Below, one piece after another: positions 26,406 to 36,267 of a stretch of 64,000 nucleotides of DNA. Origin of the DNA: DAOTTX01 sp034437515 (GTDB taxonomy: Bacteria; Chloroflexota; Anaerolineae; Aggregatilineales; Phototrophicaceae); the NCBI GenBank assembly GCA_034437515.1, contig DAOTTX010000245.1:1-64000 (forward strand), read 5' to 3'. The notes under the pieces are model-generated. The model was not told the DNA's origin. It searched no databases and saw only the letters and a list, made by a program, of their open reading frames with translations. Each line of letters begins with the position of its first letter. The first letter of the stretch is position 1. The position numbers and the translations under genes are program-made.

Positions 26406-27023
26406 ATGATTACCACCAATAAAACCAAACACAGTTCCGCGAACCCGATCATGCGTTATGCCATCGGCAACCTGCACCGCACCGTGCGCGATCTGCTGCC
26501 GGTGACCGCGACTGAGGTGCTCGAGGTCGGCGTGGGCGAGGGCTTTTCCGCACAGGATGTGCTCGGCGACCGCGCCGAACTACGTAGCTACGGCGGTGAC
26601 CTGCACATACCGTCCGTTGATGAGGCGGCGAGCCGCTACACACCGATGCACTACAGCGTGTTCGACGCCAAACATCTGCCGCTTCCGTCGAACAGCGTCG
26701 ATCTGATTTACTCACTCGAAGTGTTGGAGCACATCCCGCAACCAGCGGAAGCCGTGCGCGAGTTCATGCGTGTGGCGCGGTCGAACCTGCTCATCAGCGT
26801 GCCTAACGAGCCGGTCTTTCGCATCCAACGGATGATGCAAGGCAAAGGGTTAAGTGCGTGGGGTGATCATCCCGAGCACGTCAATCACTGGTCATTGGGC
26901 GGGATGCAGCGGTTTCTACAGTCGCAAGGGTTGCGTGTGATCGCGGCGACGTCTCCTCCGCCGTTTGCCTGGAGTGTGATTTTATGCGAAGTGCCCCACG
27001 CCGAGAGGGCGGCGCGGGGCTGA
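26406..27023 (+). CDS. Class I SAM-dependent methyltransferase
   Basis: 205 residues of the Methyltransf_11/UbiE-like fold: motif I EVLEVGVGEGFSAQDVL, motif II around GGDLH, the FDAKHLPLPSNSVDLIYSLE segment (motifs III-IV) and VLEHIPQPAEAVREFMRVAR. The loop WGDHPEHVNHWSL resembles those of methyltransferases near glycan or lipid genes. Substrate unknown. The gene is separated from its upstream neighbour by the inverted repeat and converges on the pectinacetylesterase gene with a six-base gap. Confidence 0.8.
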   Translation: MITTNKTKHSSANPIMRYAIGNLHRTVRDLLPVTATEVLEVGVGEGFSAQDVLGDRAELRSYGGDLHIPSVDEAASRYTPMHYSVFDAKHLPLPSNSVDLIYSLEVLEHIPQPAEAVREFMRVARSNLLISVPNEPVFRIQRMMQGKGLSAWGDHPEHVNHWSLGGMQRFLQSQGLRVIAATSPPPFAWSVILCEVPHAERAARG

Positions 27024-27029
27024 TAGGTG

Positions 27030-28178
27030 TTACTCGTCGTCCGCGTCGGTGTCCATCTCCGGTTCGGCGGTGGCTTCGGTGGCTTCTTCCATGCTCATCT
27101 CCGCGCCTTCGACCAGTTCCGGTTCTTCGCAGTCGTCGCAGGCCAGCGTTTCGACTTCCTCACCCGCTTCGAGATCGGCGACCCATTCAGTGAACGGCAC
27201 CCCATCAACCGCGTAGACGTAGAACTCCGGCAGCGTCAAAATGGTATGCACGTCCCCACCAGCGGTGTAGTAGGCGAAGTCCTCAACGGCGGCTTCGATG
27301 TCGGCGAAGTTCGCAGAGAGCAGGCCGGGCAGGTCGGCATCCGGTATACCGGTCAGCGCGAGGAAGTCCAACTGTACCTCGTCGTTGGCGGTGTTGTACT
27401 GCGTCATGCTGATGTCGGGGTATTCCTCACCGACCTCGATGTAAAATGCCTCGAAGTCGAGTGTTTCCAGCGTGTAATCGGCATATAGGTCAGAAGTGAT
27501 GTCCAGCGTGTTCCAGGCACCGAAGATCACCGGTGCGGCTTCCGGTGTACGGTAGCCACCCGCGCCATCGCCCAGCACTTCGATGCGGGCTTCGGGGTAG
27601 GCTTCCGCGACGTACTCGGCATAGAACGGCGACGGGATGGCCCCCGCGCTGCTGCCCGCGACAAAGACCGTTTCCGGTGATTCGTAGTTGGCGAACGTCC
27701 AATCTAACACGGCGGAGACGTTGTTGAAGCCGTTATGTTGGATGGTCACTTCACCCGCGCTGGATTCATACGTCGTGCTACTGTTGCCGATGTGGACATC
27801 CGCCGTACAGTAGGGGATAAACACCATGCTATAGTCCATGAAAGGGTTGGCCTCGTTGGTGAAGTCGAAGATGCCCGATGCGTTGGCGGGGTTGTCACTT
27901 TCATCTACAAACGGGTCGTAGGTCGGGTTGACGCTGAGATCACAAATATCCCCGAACCAGCACGCGCCCCCCCCCTGTAAGTAGACCATCAGGTTTTCTC
28001 TCTCGTTGGGATACACGAAGAACGAGAACGGCGTATCGTTAGAGCAGACGGTGTCCCCACCCGGCGCTAACATGTGCCATTCGCCCGCTTCAAGGTCATC
28101 GACAGTAGGCAGTTCTTCCTGTGCGGAAAGCGCAAAGGTGAGCACAAAAACCAGCAAAATTGGAACTAATCTTTTCAT
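27030..28178 (-). CDS. Secreted pectinacetylesterase-family hydrolase
   Basis: 382 residues with a signal peptide ending LSAQ. Matches to the pectinacetylesterase (NOTUM-like) family are clear: MVYLQGGGACWFGDICD (oxyanion region), VFIPYCTADVHIG, the nucleophile elbow AGSSAGA and GGDVHTILTLPEFY carrying the catalytic His. Several Cys pairs suit an exported enzyme. The family removes acyl groups from polysaccharides or lipids. The last ~45 residues are a Glu-rich, Thr/Ala low-complexity tail that is not part of the fold. Confidence 0.85.
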   Translation of the reverse strand: MKRLVPILLVFVLTFALSAQEELPTVDDLEAGEWHMLAPGGDTVCSNDTPFSFFVYPNERENLMVYLQGGGACWFGDICDLSVNPTYDPFVDESDNPANASGIFDFTNEANPFMDYSMVFIPYCTADVHIGNSSTTYESSAGEVTIQHNGFNNVSAVLDWTFANYESPETVFVAGSSAGAIPSPFYAEYVAEAYPEARIEVLGDGAGGYRTPEAAPVIFGAWNTLDITSDLYADYTLETLDFEAFYIEVGEEYPDISMTQYNTANDEVQLDFLALTGIPDADLPGLLSANFADIEAAVEDFAYYTAGGDVHTILTLPEFYVYAVDGVPFTEWVADLEAGEEVETLACDDCEEPELVEGAEMSMEEATEATAEPEMDTDADDE

Positions 28179-28256
28179 GATCTTTCTCTTTAATTAAGTA
28201 ACCAAAAATTTTGAACTTGCGACACCTATCATAGCACGTCTCGCTGATGTATGCAC

Positions 28257-29777
28257 TTATTCCCGCACCGTCTCGACCTCGGTCGTCGTGTTATAGTCCA
28301 GCGGTGAATCGCTCATCTCCTGCCCGGCTTGCAAGGCGGCTTGTAGATCATCGGCAAGGCGGTTGAGGTTGTTGGACACGGTGCTGACCATGCGTGTGTT
28401 GGTTAGACTCTGCTGCGTGATGCGCTCCACCCGGTCGATATGTATGGCGATCTCCTCTAAGCCGTCGGCCTGCTGGCGGATGACCTGGTAGATCGAGCGT
28501 ACCGCTTCGTTGGTCGTGCTGACATTTTGCGCGAGTTGCCGCATGATTTGATCCGCGCTGCGGGTGACGGTAACGCCGACATCAACGTCATTTTGTCCGG
28601 CTTCGGTCGCGGAGATCGTCTCCTTAACCGCACTCTGAATCTCCGCGAGGATGCCGCGCACCTGCCCCGCCGCTGTGGTCGATTGTTGCGCCAATGACCG
28701 CACCTCATCCGCGACGACGGCGAAGCCCCGCCCATGCACACCGGCGCGTGCCGCCTCGATGGACGCATTCAACGCCAGCAGGTTGGATTGCGTGGCAATC
28801 TCACTGACGGATGTGATGATCTCATCAATGCGGCGGGTGAGCTGCGCCAACTTGACGATGGTGCCGCCGATGGTCTGCACCTGCTCGCGGATTTGCTCCA
28901 TACCGGTGATGGCCTGCTCGATGGCCTGTTTGCCCTGCTGCGAGATCTCGTCACTCTCCTGTGCGGTCTTGCTGATCTCGCGGGTGTTCTCGGTAATGCG
29001 CTCGGTCTGCACGAGGAAGTCATCCATCATGTGATTGGTCATCTGGATGACTTCGGCCTGTTCTTCCGCGCCGCTTGTCTGCTGCCCGGCGACCTCCTGC
29101 ACAGCCTGTGCGGAACGCACCAGCCCATCGACCGTCACATGAATACGCATGGAGAGGTCAAGCAGTTCGGACGACCCCAGAATCGGGATGCGCATGTCCT
29201 GTGTTTCGGTGAAGCGCGGTTCCTCCGCTTCGGCGGGTCCCAGTGCTGGGCGCAGCCGCCCGGCGAGGAACGTCGCCTGCCCGATGCCGAACATGCCCAA
29301 CCCGAATAGAACCGTCTGGGCGTTTTCCGCCACCATGCCACTGATGACCGCCCCCGCCGTCGCGCAAATCCCGATGATGGCGGCGTAGGTAAAACGAGCG
29401 TCGGCGCTGGTCGGCTGACCGATCAAGCCGGGTGCGGCTGGCACCAGCGAAAGGCCGATCAGCGTGAGCCACAACGTCCATGCGCCGGCATCCGGCAGCA
29501 CCAATAAACCGAAGCCCGCTACCATCCCCCCGGCGAGGTGGGCCAACCGGCGCAGCATCCCACGCGGCAGCGGTACGACCTGTGTCGCGGCGATGCCGAC
29601 CGCCCCCATCGACAGATACATCCCGGCGACAAACACCACCGCGCCCGGTGAATCCTCGGTGATGAGATGGACGATAAGCATCAATAAGCCGGTCAACAGG
29701 GTGACGACGGCGGTCAGCGAAAATTGTTGGAAGAACTGCACACTTAGAAGACGGAGACGAGTTCGCATGGCATCCAC
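28257..29777 (-). CDS. Methyl-accepting chemotaxis-type signalling protein
   Basis: 506 residues starting from a GTG (an ATG three codons in, at 29768, is an alternative). Residues 15-180 contain six or so hydrophobic helices and no extracellular sensor domain, so the membrane part itself is probably the sensor. The cytoplasmic part is a long coiled coil with the conserved hairpin tip IATQSNLLALNASIEAARAG followed by GRGFAVVADEVRSLAQQS, the CheA/CheW contact site. No che genes lie in the window. Confidence 0.88.
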   Translation of the reverse strand: MDAMRTRLRLLSVQFFQQFSLTAVVTLLTGLLMLIVHLITEDSPGAVVFVAGMYLSMGAVGIAATQVVPLPRGMLRRLAHLAGGMVAGFGLLVLPDAGAWTLWLTLIGLSLVPAAPGLIGQPTSADARFTYAAIIGICATAGAVISGMVAENAQTVLFGLGMFGIGQATFLAGRLRPALGPAEAEEPRFTETQDMRIPILGSSELLDLSMRIHVTVDGLVRSAQAVQEVAGQQTSGAEEQAEVIQMTNHMMDDFLVQTERITENTREISKTAQESDEISQQGKQAIEQAITGMEQIREQVQTIGGTIVKLAQLTRRIDEIITSVSEIATQSNLLALNASIEAARAGVHGRGFAVVADEVRSLAQQSTTAAGQVRGILAEIQSAVKETISATEAGQNDVDVGVTVTRSADQIMRQLAQNVSTTNEAVRSIYQVIRQQADGLEEIAIHIDRVERITQQSLTNTRMVSTVSNNLNRLADDLQAALQAGQEMSDSPLDYNTTTEVETVRE

Positions 29778-29927
29778 TTGATCTATTCGAAAGACTCTCT
29801 CAATATTGTACTCGAAGGGGCGGCGGCGGGGCGAGTTGGGGTATTATAACAATCTCTAGCAAGGATGTTCAGCAAACCGGGTTAAACTAGGTAGCAGGTC
29901 TTTAGATGCCTTCGGAAGGGATAGTTA

Positions 29928-30740
29928 ATGAGACATAACAGGATTGTTTTAACAACGGTCATTTTAATGCTGCTGCTGGCGGCCTGTTCCGGCGATGACG
30001 ACGGCGGCTCGAACAATGGCGGCGGTGGCAACGACTCACAGAATGAAACCGAGGCCATCGGCTGGGATGACAGTACCGACCACGTGGTTTTTCAAGCGGA
30101 TGTGGTCGGCGGTGAAAACGCCGATGCGTTCATCAACGCGGGGCGCATCCCGCAGTGTACGGTCTATGGTGATGGGCGCGTGATCTGGGTGGTGGATGAG
30201 GTTGACCCCAACGGACAGGTATTATTCGATGTCATCACACCAGACGAAATCCGTGATTTTGTCGAGGTGCTGGCGATTGACTACGCCTTCCGGGACTACG
30301 AAGCGGGGGCCAATCTGCTGACGGATGCGACCCAGCCAGTGGTGGAAACACTGACACTGGGCATCAATGATGAAACCTACGTCACCGATATTTACGGCGG
30401 TTGGGACATCGAATATTTCGAGGATGTGCGCAACCTGTGCTTTAATGTCGGGAGTGAACCGGCGGTCTACGAACCGCAGGGTGCGTGGGTGCTGGTTGAA
30501 AATGTCGAGTACGACACCAGAGCACCGCTGCAACGCTGGGATGCCAATGTCACCGGGTTTGACCTCGCCGAGATCGCCAATGCCGGTGAGCCGCGCTGGG
30601 TAGAAGGGCAACTGCTGCGCATACTGTGGGATTTGACCCGTCGCAACGAACGCGATCTTCAGCTTGACCAGGACGGCGAGACGTACATGCTCGCGCTGCA
30701 AATCCCCAACGTGACGGCAGTCTCTCCCCCCGCGCCGTAA
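29928..30740 (+). CDS. Lipoprotein of unknown function
   Basis: 270 residues with GGAAGGG before the ATG. The lipobox LLAAC gives a lipidated Cys near residue 20, followed by an acidic/Gly-Asn linker (about 21-42) and a globular domain with a Cys pair (PQCTVYGDGRVIW, NLCFNVG). The phrase QCTVYGDGRVIWV resembles a beta-propeller-like or beta-rich domain repeated in other Chloroflexota lipoproteins, but no function can be assigned. It converges on amt. Confidence 0.65.
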   Translation: MRHNRIVLTTVILMLLLAACSGDDDGGSNNGGGGNDSQNETEAIGWDDSTDHVVFQADVVGGENADAFINAGRIPQCTVYGDGRVIWVVDEVDPNGQVLFDVITPDEIRDFVEVLAIDYAFRDYEAGANLLTDATQPVVETLTLGINDETYVTDIYGGWDIEYFEDVRNLCFNVGSEPAVYEPQGAWVLVENVEYDTRAPLQRWDANVTGFDLAEIANAGEPRWVEGQLLRILWDLTRRNERDLQLDQDGETYMLALQIPNVTAVSPPAP

Positions 30741-30745
30741 CAAAA

Positions 30746-30773
30746 AACGGTGCGGCTCTCAGGCCGCACCGTT
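30746..30773 (-). terminator. Hairpin terminator between convergent lipoprotein and amt genes
   Basis: AACGGTGCGGC and GCCGCACCGTT form an eleven-base stem with a six-base loop. On the minus strand it is followed by TTTTTTG, so it fits termination of amt transcription; the hairpin alone may also slow the plus-strand transcript. Confidence 0.75.
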
Positions 30774-30807
30774 CAAAAGGTGTATCTTACATTAAAGTTG
30801 ATCCGGT

Positions 30808-30831
30808 GGGGCGTCTTTAGAAGAACGCCCC
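30808..30831. terminator. Second hairpin downstream of amt
   Basis: GGGGCGT pairs with ACGCCCC, with an inner CTT/AAG pairing. It lies between the amt stop codon and the main terminator and has no strong T-run, so it may be a 3-prime stabilising stem. Confidence 0.45.
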
Positions 30832-30847
30832 TAACGATAAAACTTAG

Positions 30848-32326
30848 TTAGTCGCCAGTTGCCGGTGCTGCTGCGCCACTCTGCTTACCCGGTAGGGGCA
30901 GTACGTCAGGCCACACGGAAGCGTCGTGCTCGTAAGCGTCGATGCCGATTTCTTCCGCAGTCGCCGGGATGCGCAGCAGGCCAATTGCCTTCAGCGCAGT
31001 GAACATGATGGCGCTTGCTACAACCGTCCAGGCCACGATGACGCCGATGCCGAGAGCCTGTGTGATGAACTGATCCACACCACCGCCGACCAGCAGGCCG
31101 CCACCGGTACCGCCGAACGCGACGACCAGTTCTTCGATGCCGAACAGACCGACCGCCAGCACACCGAACGCACCGCAGGCACCATGTACCGCGAACGCGC
31201 CGACCGCATCGTCAATCTTCGCTGCTTCAACCAGGTCGATGCTGATGACCACGACCACACCAGAAGCCAAACCGATCAGCAGGGCGGCCCAGGGGGCGAC
31301 GAAAGCACATGGTGCGGTGATGCCGACCAGACCCGCCAGCGAACCGTTGAGGATCAGGCCCATGTTCCAGGAACCGCTCTTGAGGTAGCCGTAGAACATC
31401 GCGCCCAGGCAACCAGTAGCCGCGGCAAGTGTGGTGTTAGCGACGACCAGACCGAGCTGGTTGGGGTCTTCCGCTGCCAGCGTGGAGCCGACGTTGAAGC
31501 CGTACCAACCGAACCACAGGATGAACGTACCGAGTGTCGCTAGCATCAGATTTGAGGGCTGCGGCGGTTTCCCGAATTCACGACCCGGACGCGCCCCGAC
31601 GATTGCTGCGCCGACCAAACCAACGACACCACCGGTCAGATGCACGATGCCGGAACCGGCGAAGTCGGTATAACCCTGCTCCGCGAGGAAGCCACCGCCC
31701 CAGGTCAGATGAACCACGACCGGGTAGATGATCGCACCCAGAAGCACACTGTAGATCAGCTTGCCTTTGAAATCTGTGCGTTCCGCCATGGCACCGGTGG
31801 CGATGGTCGCCGCCGCACCTGCGAACGCGAATTGGAAGAAGAAGTCGATGAAGGCGATGCCGTCACCTTCGCCGGTGCCGTCAATGCCATCGAGGAAGAA
31901 CATACTGCTGTCGTAAAGACCAGCGCCCAGCGTGTTACCGTAAGCGATGCCGAAACCGACGATGAAGAACATGATCCCTGTCACACAGGCATCCATGAAG
32001 TTCTCCGCCATTGAGTTCACCACCCCTGTTTGACGGATGAAACCGCCTTCCAGCATGGCAAAACCGGCCTGCATAAAGAAGACCAGGAAGCCCGCCAGCA
32101 GTAACCAGACCTGATTGAGGTTGGTTTGTACGTTTGCGACCGCTTCTTCAGCGTTAAATGCAATTTCCTCGGTGTTTTCGACGACTTCGGCTGCGGTGTC
32201 ATCCCCGGCACCTTCGCCTTCATCATCCTGCGCGAACACGCCACCGGTGACGGCCATCAAAAAGATTGTGGCTAAACCGACGGAAAGCAATGTGCGCAGT
32301 ACGCGACTCCAATGTTTCGACATCAT
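30848..32326 (-). CDS. amt: Ammonium transporter (Amt family)
   Basis: 492 residues with a cleavable signal peptide ending VFAQ and a 40-residue acidic N-terminal segment, then eleven membrane helices. The pore twin histidines are H206 (VVVHLTWGGG) and H381 (FAVHGACGAFG); the recruitment motif DFAGSGIVHLTGG, the helix LLAGFLVFFMQAGFAMLEGG and AGLVGITAPCAFV are typical. It imports ammonium. The usual partner glnK is absent beside it, so regulation may rest on a distant PII protein. AGGGAGA lies before the double ATG start. Confidence 0.95.
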   Translation of the reverse strand: MMSKHWSRVLRTLLSVGLATIFLMAVTGGVFAQDDEGEGAGDDTAAEVVENTEEIAFNAEEAVANVQTNLNQVWLLLAGFLVFFMQAGFAMLEGGFIRQTGVVNSMAENFMDACVTGIMFFIVGFGIAYGNTLGAGLYDSSMFFLDGIDGTGEGDGIAFIDFFFQFAFAGAAATIATGAMAERTDFKGKLIYSVLLGAIIYPVVVHLTWGGGFLAEQGYTDFAGSGIVHLTGGVVGLVGAAIVGARPGREFGKPPQPSNLMLATLGTFILWFGWYGFNVGSTLAAEDPNQLGLVVANTTLAAATGCLGAMFYGYLKSGSWNMGLILNGSLAGLVGITAPCAFVAPWAALLIGLASGVVVVISIDLVEAAKIDDAVGAFAVHGACGAFGVLAVGLFGIEELVVAFGGTGGGLLVGGGVDQFITQALGIGVIVAWTVVASAIMFTALKAIGLLRIPATAEEIGIDAYEHDASVWPDVLPLPGKQSGAAAPATGD

Positions 32327-32725
32327 GCTATCTCCCTACTACTTGATATTCATAAATTACATTGGGGAGTTTACTATCCCACGGTAGAGCGTTTTCACCG
32401 AAACATATAACAAGATTTAAGGAGATATTTTTGTAAGAATGACACAAGTAAGTTGTAAGTTTTGACCATAAACCACGCCGGTTAGAGGATTTTACGAGCG
32501 AAACGCCCCGTCAGTAGGGGAAAGCGTACGAGGTGATGCGTCAACCATAGATCACAGCCTATTTGTGAATTATACACAATAAATTTGGTGATTTTGCTAA
32601 AGACTTCGTTGAATTTACTGATTGCGTTAAGCAAAAATTTAGAAAACCTTTATGCAAATACCGGTCACTTCGAACATATTATTGCATATAACGACGAGGT
32701 TTACATTTATGACGAGAGCGAGATC
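32327..32725. other. Intergenic/leader region upstream of the GT2 gene
   Basis: About 400 AT-rich bases divergent between amt and the glycosyltransferase. The GT2 frame is open from a TTG at 32585, but its first ~47 codons are AT-rich and show no domain. No other gene, RNA or clear promoter is recognised. Confidence 0.35.
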
Positions 32726-34597
32726 GTGACGCCAAAAGAAACAACTGTATTGGAGATGCTGCTCAACGAAGGAACGATCACCGCTGCACAGGCCCAACAA
32801 GCACTCGACATTCAACAACGGAACAAGACATCGCTGCTGGAAATCCTCGGTGCGACGAATTTCATCGACGTCAGAGACTACGCTGCCGACCTCGCCGAAG
32901 TCACGGAGACGGGCTACGTTAGTGATTTGATCGATTCGGAGAACTTCGCCTACGATCTGGCCTTTATCCGTCAATTTGACCCGGCGCTGATGATTCATAG
33001 GCTATTCGTCCCCGTACAGCAAACCGGCGACCTGGTGATCGTGCTGGCGGTTGACCCTGACGAAGACGCGATCACCAATATCGTACAGCGTACCTGCCCC
33101 GATGCGGATGTGATCTCGCTGATTGGCACCACTTACGACATCAAAAAGTTGGTGAACATGGCCTTCGCCGAACAATTCACCGAAGAAGCCGTGCACGGTT
33201 TGGAGCGCCGCGCCCCGCAACATTCCGCCTCGACCGTGTTCACCCGGCCTCAATTGGCGGTATTGGCACTGTTGCTGGTGGCTTTGCTGGGTGGGTTGGC
33301 CTTTGCCTTCTGGCCGACGGTGCGGTTCTTGATTGTGCTGTTCAGCGTGTTGTACATCATCGGCATCGGCTTCAAGTTTGCGCTCAGCCTCGCAGGGATG
33401 CTCAATCGTGAACACCGCGCTCGCCAGCACGACATCGAGCAGATCGACGACGCCAGCCTGCCGATCTACAGTATTCTGGTGCCGGTTTACAAGGAACCGG
33501 AAGTTGTACCGCGTCTGCTCAAGGCGCTCTCTCGCATTGACTACCCGCGTGAAAAGCTCGATGTGCTGCTTTTAATGGAAGACGACGACAGCGAGACGAT
33601 CGCCAGTGCGAAAGCTGCCAAACCGCCCAGCCTCTTCCGGTTTATCCGCGTGCCGGAAAGCCTGCCGCGCACCAAACCGAAAGCGTGCAACTACGGCTTG
33701 CCCTTCTGCCGGGGAGAATACGTCACGATCTACGACGCCGAAGACATCCCCGAACCCGACCAACTGAAGAAGGCCGTCGCTGCGTTTCGCTCCGATGGGG
33801 ATGACTTGATCTGCATCCAGGCGCGGCTGAACTATTTCAACAGCCACGAGAACTATCTGACCGGCATGTTCACGCTGGAATATACCTACTGGTTCGACTA
33901 TCTGCTGCCGGGGTTGGATCGCTATGACTTGCCGATCCCGCTGGGCGGCACCAGCAACCACTTCCGGTTGGATAAGCTGCTGGAACTCGGCGCGTGGGAC
34001 CCGTACAACGTCACCGAGGACGCCGACCTCGGCATCCGAGCATCGGCGCGGGGCTATCGCGTTGGCGTGATTAACTCCACCACTTATGAAGAAGCCAACA
34101 AGAAGCTCGGCAACTGGTTACGCCAGCGTAGTCGCTGGATCAAAGGCTACATGCAGACGTGGCTCGTCCACAACCGCAATCCGTTGGGGCTGCTGCGCAA
34201 GCTCGGCTTGAAGGACTGGTTGAGTTATCAATTTTTCATCGGCGGGACGGTGTGGGTGTTCTTGATTAATCCGATCATGTGGAGCCTGTTCTTGATCTGG
34301 CTGTTCTTTGACCCGGCATGGCTCAGTCAACTGTTTTATGGCTGGGTATGGGAAATCGCCATGTTTAGTCTGGTTGTGGGCAATCTATCGGTAATCGTGT
34401 TAAACCTGCTGGCCTCCGTCCGACGCTCGCGAGATCGGCTGCTGTTGTACAGTTTTACCAATCCGCTGTACTGGGTGTTGCACTCCATCGCCGCGTATAT
34501 CGCGCTCTACCAGTTGATCCGCAAGCCGTTCTACTGGGAAAAGACCACACACGGCCTGACGACCGTTGACCCTGAGCATCTTTTCAACGCGGAATAG
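32726..34597 (+). CDS. Membrane GT2 glycosyltransferase with N-terminal GspE/MshEN-like domain
   Basis: About 623 residues from a GTG; a TTG at 32585 is the alternative start. The N-terminus (TVLEMLLNEGTITAAQAQQA, then LLEILGATNFID) has the two-part MshEN/GSPII_E N-terminal pattern. Two helices near residues 180-230 precede a GT2 domain with PVYKEPEVVPRLL, EDDD (near 285), DAED (metal-binding, near 337), TEDADLG (near 430) and QRSRWIKG (near 466), all marks of processive GT2 enzymes; four more helices follow. Similar architecture occurs in the phage N4 receptor protein NfrB. It probably builds or exports a polysaccharide. The 3-prime end overlaps the convergent gene by 14 bases. Confidence 0.85.
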   Translation: MTPKETTVLEMLLNEGTITAAQAQQALDIQQRNKTSLLEILGATNFIDVRDYAADLAEVTETGYVSDLIDSENFAYDLAFIRQFDPALMIHRLFVPVQQTGDLVIVLAVDPDEDAITNIVQRTCPDADVISLIGTTYDIKKLVNMAFAEQFTEEAVHGLERRAPQHSASTVFTRPQLAVLALLLVALLGGLAFAFWPTVRFLIVLFSVLYIIGIGFKFALSLAGMLNREHRARQHDIEQIDDASLPIYSILVPVYKEPEVVPRLLKALSRIDYPREKLDVLLLMEDDDSETIASAKAAKPPSLFRFIRVPESLPRTKPKACNYGLPFCRGEYVTIYDAEDIPEPDQLKKAVAAFRSDGDDLICIQARLNYFNSHENYLTGMFTLEYTYWFDYLLPGLDRYDLPIPLGGTSNHFRLDKLLELGAWDPYNVTEDADLGIRASARGYRVGVINSTTYEEANKKLGNWLRQRSRWIKGYMQTWLVHNRNPLGLLRKLGLKDWLSYQFFIGGTVWVFLINPIMWSLFLIWLFFDPAWLSQLFYGWVWEIAMFSLVVGNLSVIVLNLLASVRRSRDRLLLYSFTNPLYWVLHSIAAYIALYQLIRKPFYWEKTTHGLTTVDPEHLFNAE

Positions 34598-35120
34598 ACC
34601 CGCCAACCGAACGCAGGAACGCCCGTACCTGTGTGATAACCGGCTCGATGTACTCATGGTCGATGGCGGCATATGCGGTGATGGGCACACGTTCCCCGCT
34701 GCGTAATACGAGGAACACGCCGTAAGCACGCGCCTCGGCGTTGCGTTCGATGTCCAGGCGAGAAACGCCGTAAATCGGGTAGCTCTGCTGGGTGCGGCGC
34801 AGCATCGCCGTGCCCTCGATGGTGACGGTTTCGGTATCTTTGTCCAACGTCCAGGTCACGCCGTAGAGGAAGTGCAGCGTCGCCATCAGCCCCAGCCCGG
34901 TCAGCCCGATGCCGATAAGCAAAAACGACCCCACACCCACATAACGCCAGAACATCAAGTCTTTGCCGCCATGTACGATGAAGGCCTCGTAAGCCTGCAC
35001 CGCTGTTAGCAACACCATCCCCGCGCTGACGACCGTAAACAGGGCGGCGGCGATCCCGGCGTTACGTCGTTTATCTTCTAGAATCATTTTATCCGGGGTG
35101 TGTTGGGTGATCTTTAACAT
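34584..35120 (-). CDS. Two-helix membrane protein of unknown function
   Basis: 178 residues from MLKITQHTPDK (a TTG one codon upstream is the longer frame). Two adjacent hydrophobic helices (about 25-45 and 58-82) are followed by a beta-rich PH-like segment: TWTLDKDTETVTIEGTAMLR, then YPIYGVSRLDIER and YGVFLVLRSGERVPI, a pattern seen in bacterial PH-domain proteins. Function unknown. The end overlaps the GT2 gene on the other strand. Confidence 0.65.
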   Translation of the reverse strand: MLKITQHTPDKMILEDKRRNAGIAAALFTVVSAGMVLLTAVQAYEAFIVHGGKDLMFWRYVGVGSFLLIGIGLTGLGLMATLHFLYGVTWTLDKDTETVTIEGTAMLRRTQQSYPIYGVSRLDIERNAEARAYGVFLVLRSGERVPITAYAAIDHEYIEPVITQVRAFLRSVGGSIPR

Positions 35121-35171
35121 CAAAACTGATCTTTCGCTTACACTACATTACAGTTCTATTCTACATCAATA

Positions 35172-36125
35172 TCAATAGCCTGCGTCTACATCTACCGGAT
35201 GCGGGATGGCCTCACCACGAGCAGCGGCGTTGATGCTCACCGCCAGCGCCCGCAGCCGTCGCTGTTCTGATTCGGGGACGTTCAACGCGCCGGAGCGATG
35301 CGGACTCATCACTACATTTTCCAACTGGTAGAACGGCGCATCGGAGGGTAGTGTGTTAGCCCGTGCCTCGACCGAACCCGGATAGGTATACCACACATCC
35401 AACCCCGCGCCGTGTAGATGCCCGGTGCGCAACGCCTCATAGAGCGCCCACTGGTCGAACACCGCCGCCCGCCCCACGTTGACCACGACCGCGCCGCGTG
35501 GCAGCAGCAGCAGTTCCGTCGCGCCGATCATGCTCTCGGTTGCCGGCGTCCCTGGCAAACAGCAGATCAGTGCGTTTGTTTCCGGCAGCAGCGTGTGGAG
35601 TTCGTCGGGTGTATGCAGATGCGGGTCGGCTGAGGGTGTGCGCCGGATGGCGTGGACGTCCATGCCCAACGCCCGGCAGACCGCCGCCACCCGCTGACCA
35701 ATCGCCCCATACCCCAAGACCAGCGCGGACTTGTCATCGAGGATGAGGGCCGGTGCGCCCTCATGACGCGGTCGCCAGTCTCCGCTACGAAATACCCGAT
35801 CCACCGGCACCAGATAGCGGGCGGTCGCCATCAACAGCGCGATTGCCATCTCCGCCGTCATCGGTGCGTTGTGGTGCAGGTTATGCACGGCGATCTGTGG
35901 GTAGTTCGCCATGCGCTCGTGCGTGACGCTCGGCAACCCCGCAAACGGGATCAGCAGCACCCGCAGGCCGGGCGCGGCCTCAAGCTGTGCTTTCGTCGGG
36001 CGTCCGGCGACCAGCACGACCGTTTCTGCTGGCACCTCGTCGCCGGTGGAAAGTGTGACACCTTCATTCAAGTGGGTGCGGAGGAAATCGAGCTGGTCAG
36101 GCGTATAGGTGAGATGAACGTGCAT
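35172..36125 (-). CDS. D-isomer-specific 2-hydroxyacid dehydrogenase
   Basis: 317 residues. The NAD-binding domain shows LGYGAIGQRVAAVCRALGMD (GxGxxG) and the active-site Arg lies in VVNVGRAAVFDQWALYEALR (family NVGRGxxVD). LDVWYTYP follows, and PHRSG contains the catalytic His. An acidic residue in the GLDVW region is expected to complete the triad. It reduces a 2-keto acid or oxidises a D-hydroxy acid with NAD(P); the substrate cannot be told. A CCGGAG site precedes the ATG. Confidence 0.87.
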   Translation of the reverse strand: MHVHLTYTPDQLDFLRTHLNEGVTLSTGDEVPAETVVLVAGRPTKAQLEAAPGLRVLLIPFAGLPSVTHERMANYPQIAVHNLHHNAPMTAEMAIALLMATARYLVPVDRVFRSGDWRPRHEGAPALILDDKSALVLGYGAIGQRVAAVCRALGMDVHAIRRTPSADPHLHTPDELHTLLPETNALICCLPGTPATESMIGATELLLLPRGAVVVNVGRAAVFDQWALYEALRTGHLHGAGLDVWYTYPGSVEARANTLPSDAPFYQLENVVMSPHRSGALNVPESEQRRLRALAVSINAAARGEAIPHPVDVDAGY

Positions 36126-36267
36126 AATGGCTCCGGTAAATGACGAATGACGCCTCTATTATGCGGCGACTCATCTGCTGTATGGGCACGGTTCAGTCGA
36201 TTTTATACAAAGTCTCACTTTATAACGGTAGGGTGAGAAAAAATGTATCATGAGCTAAGGAGGGGTG

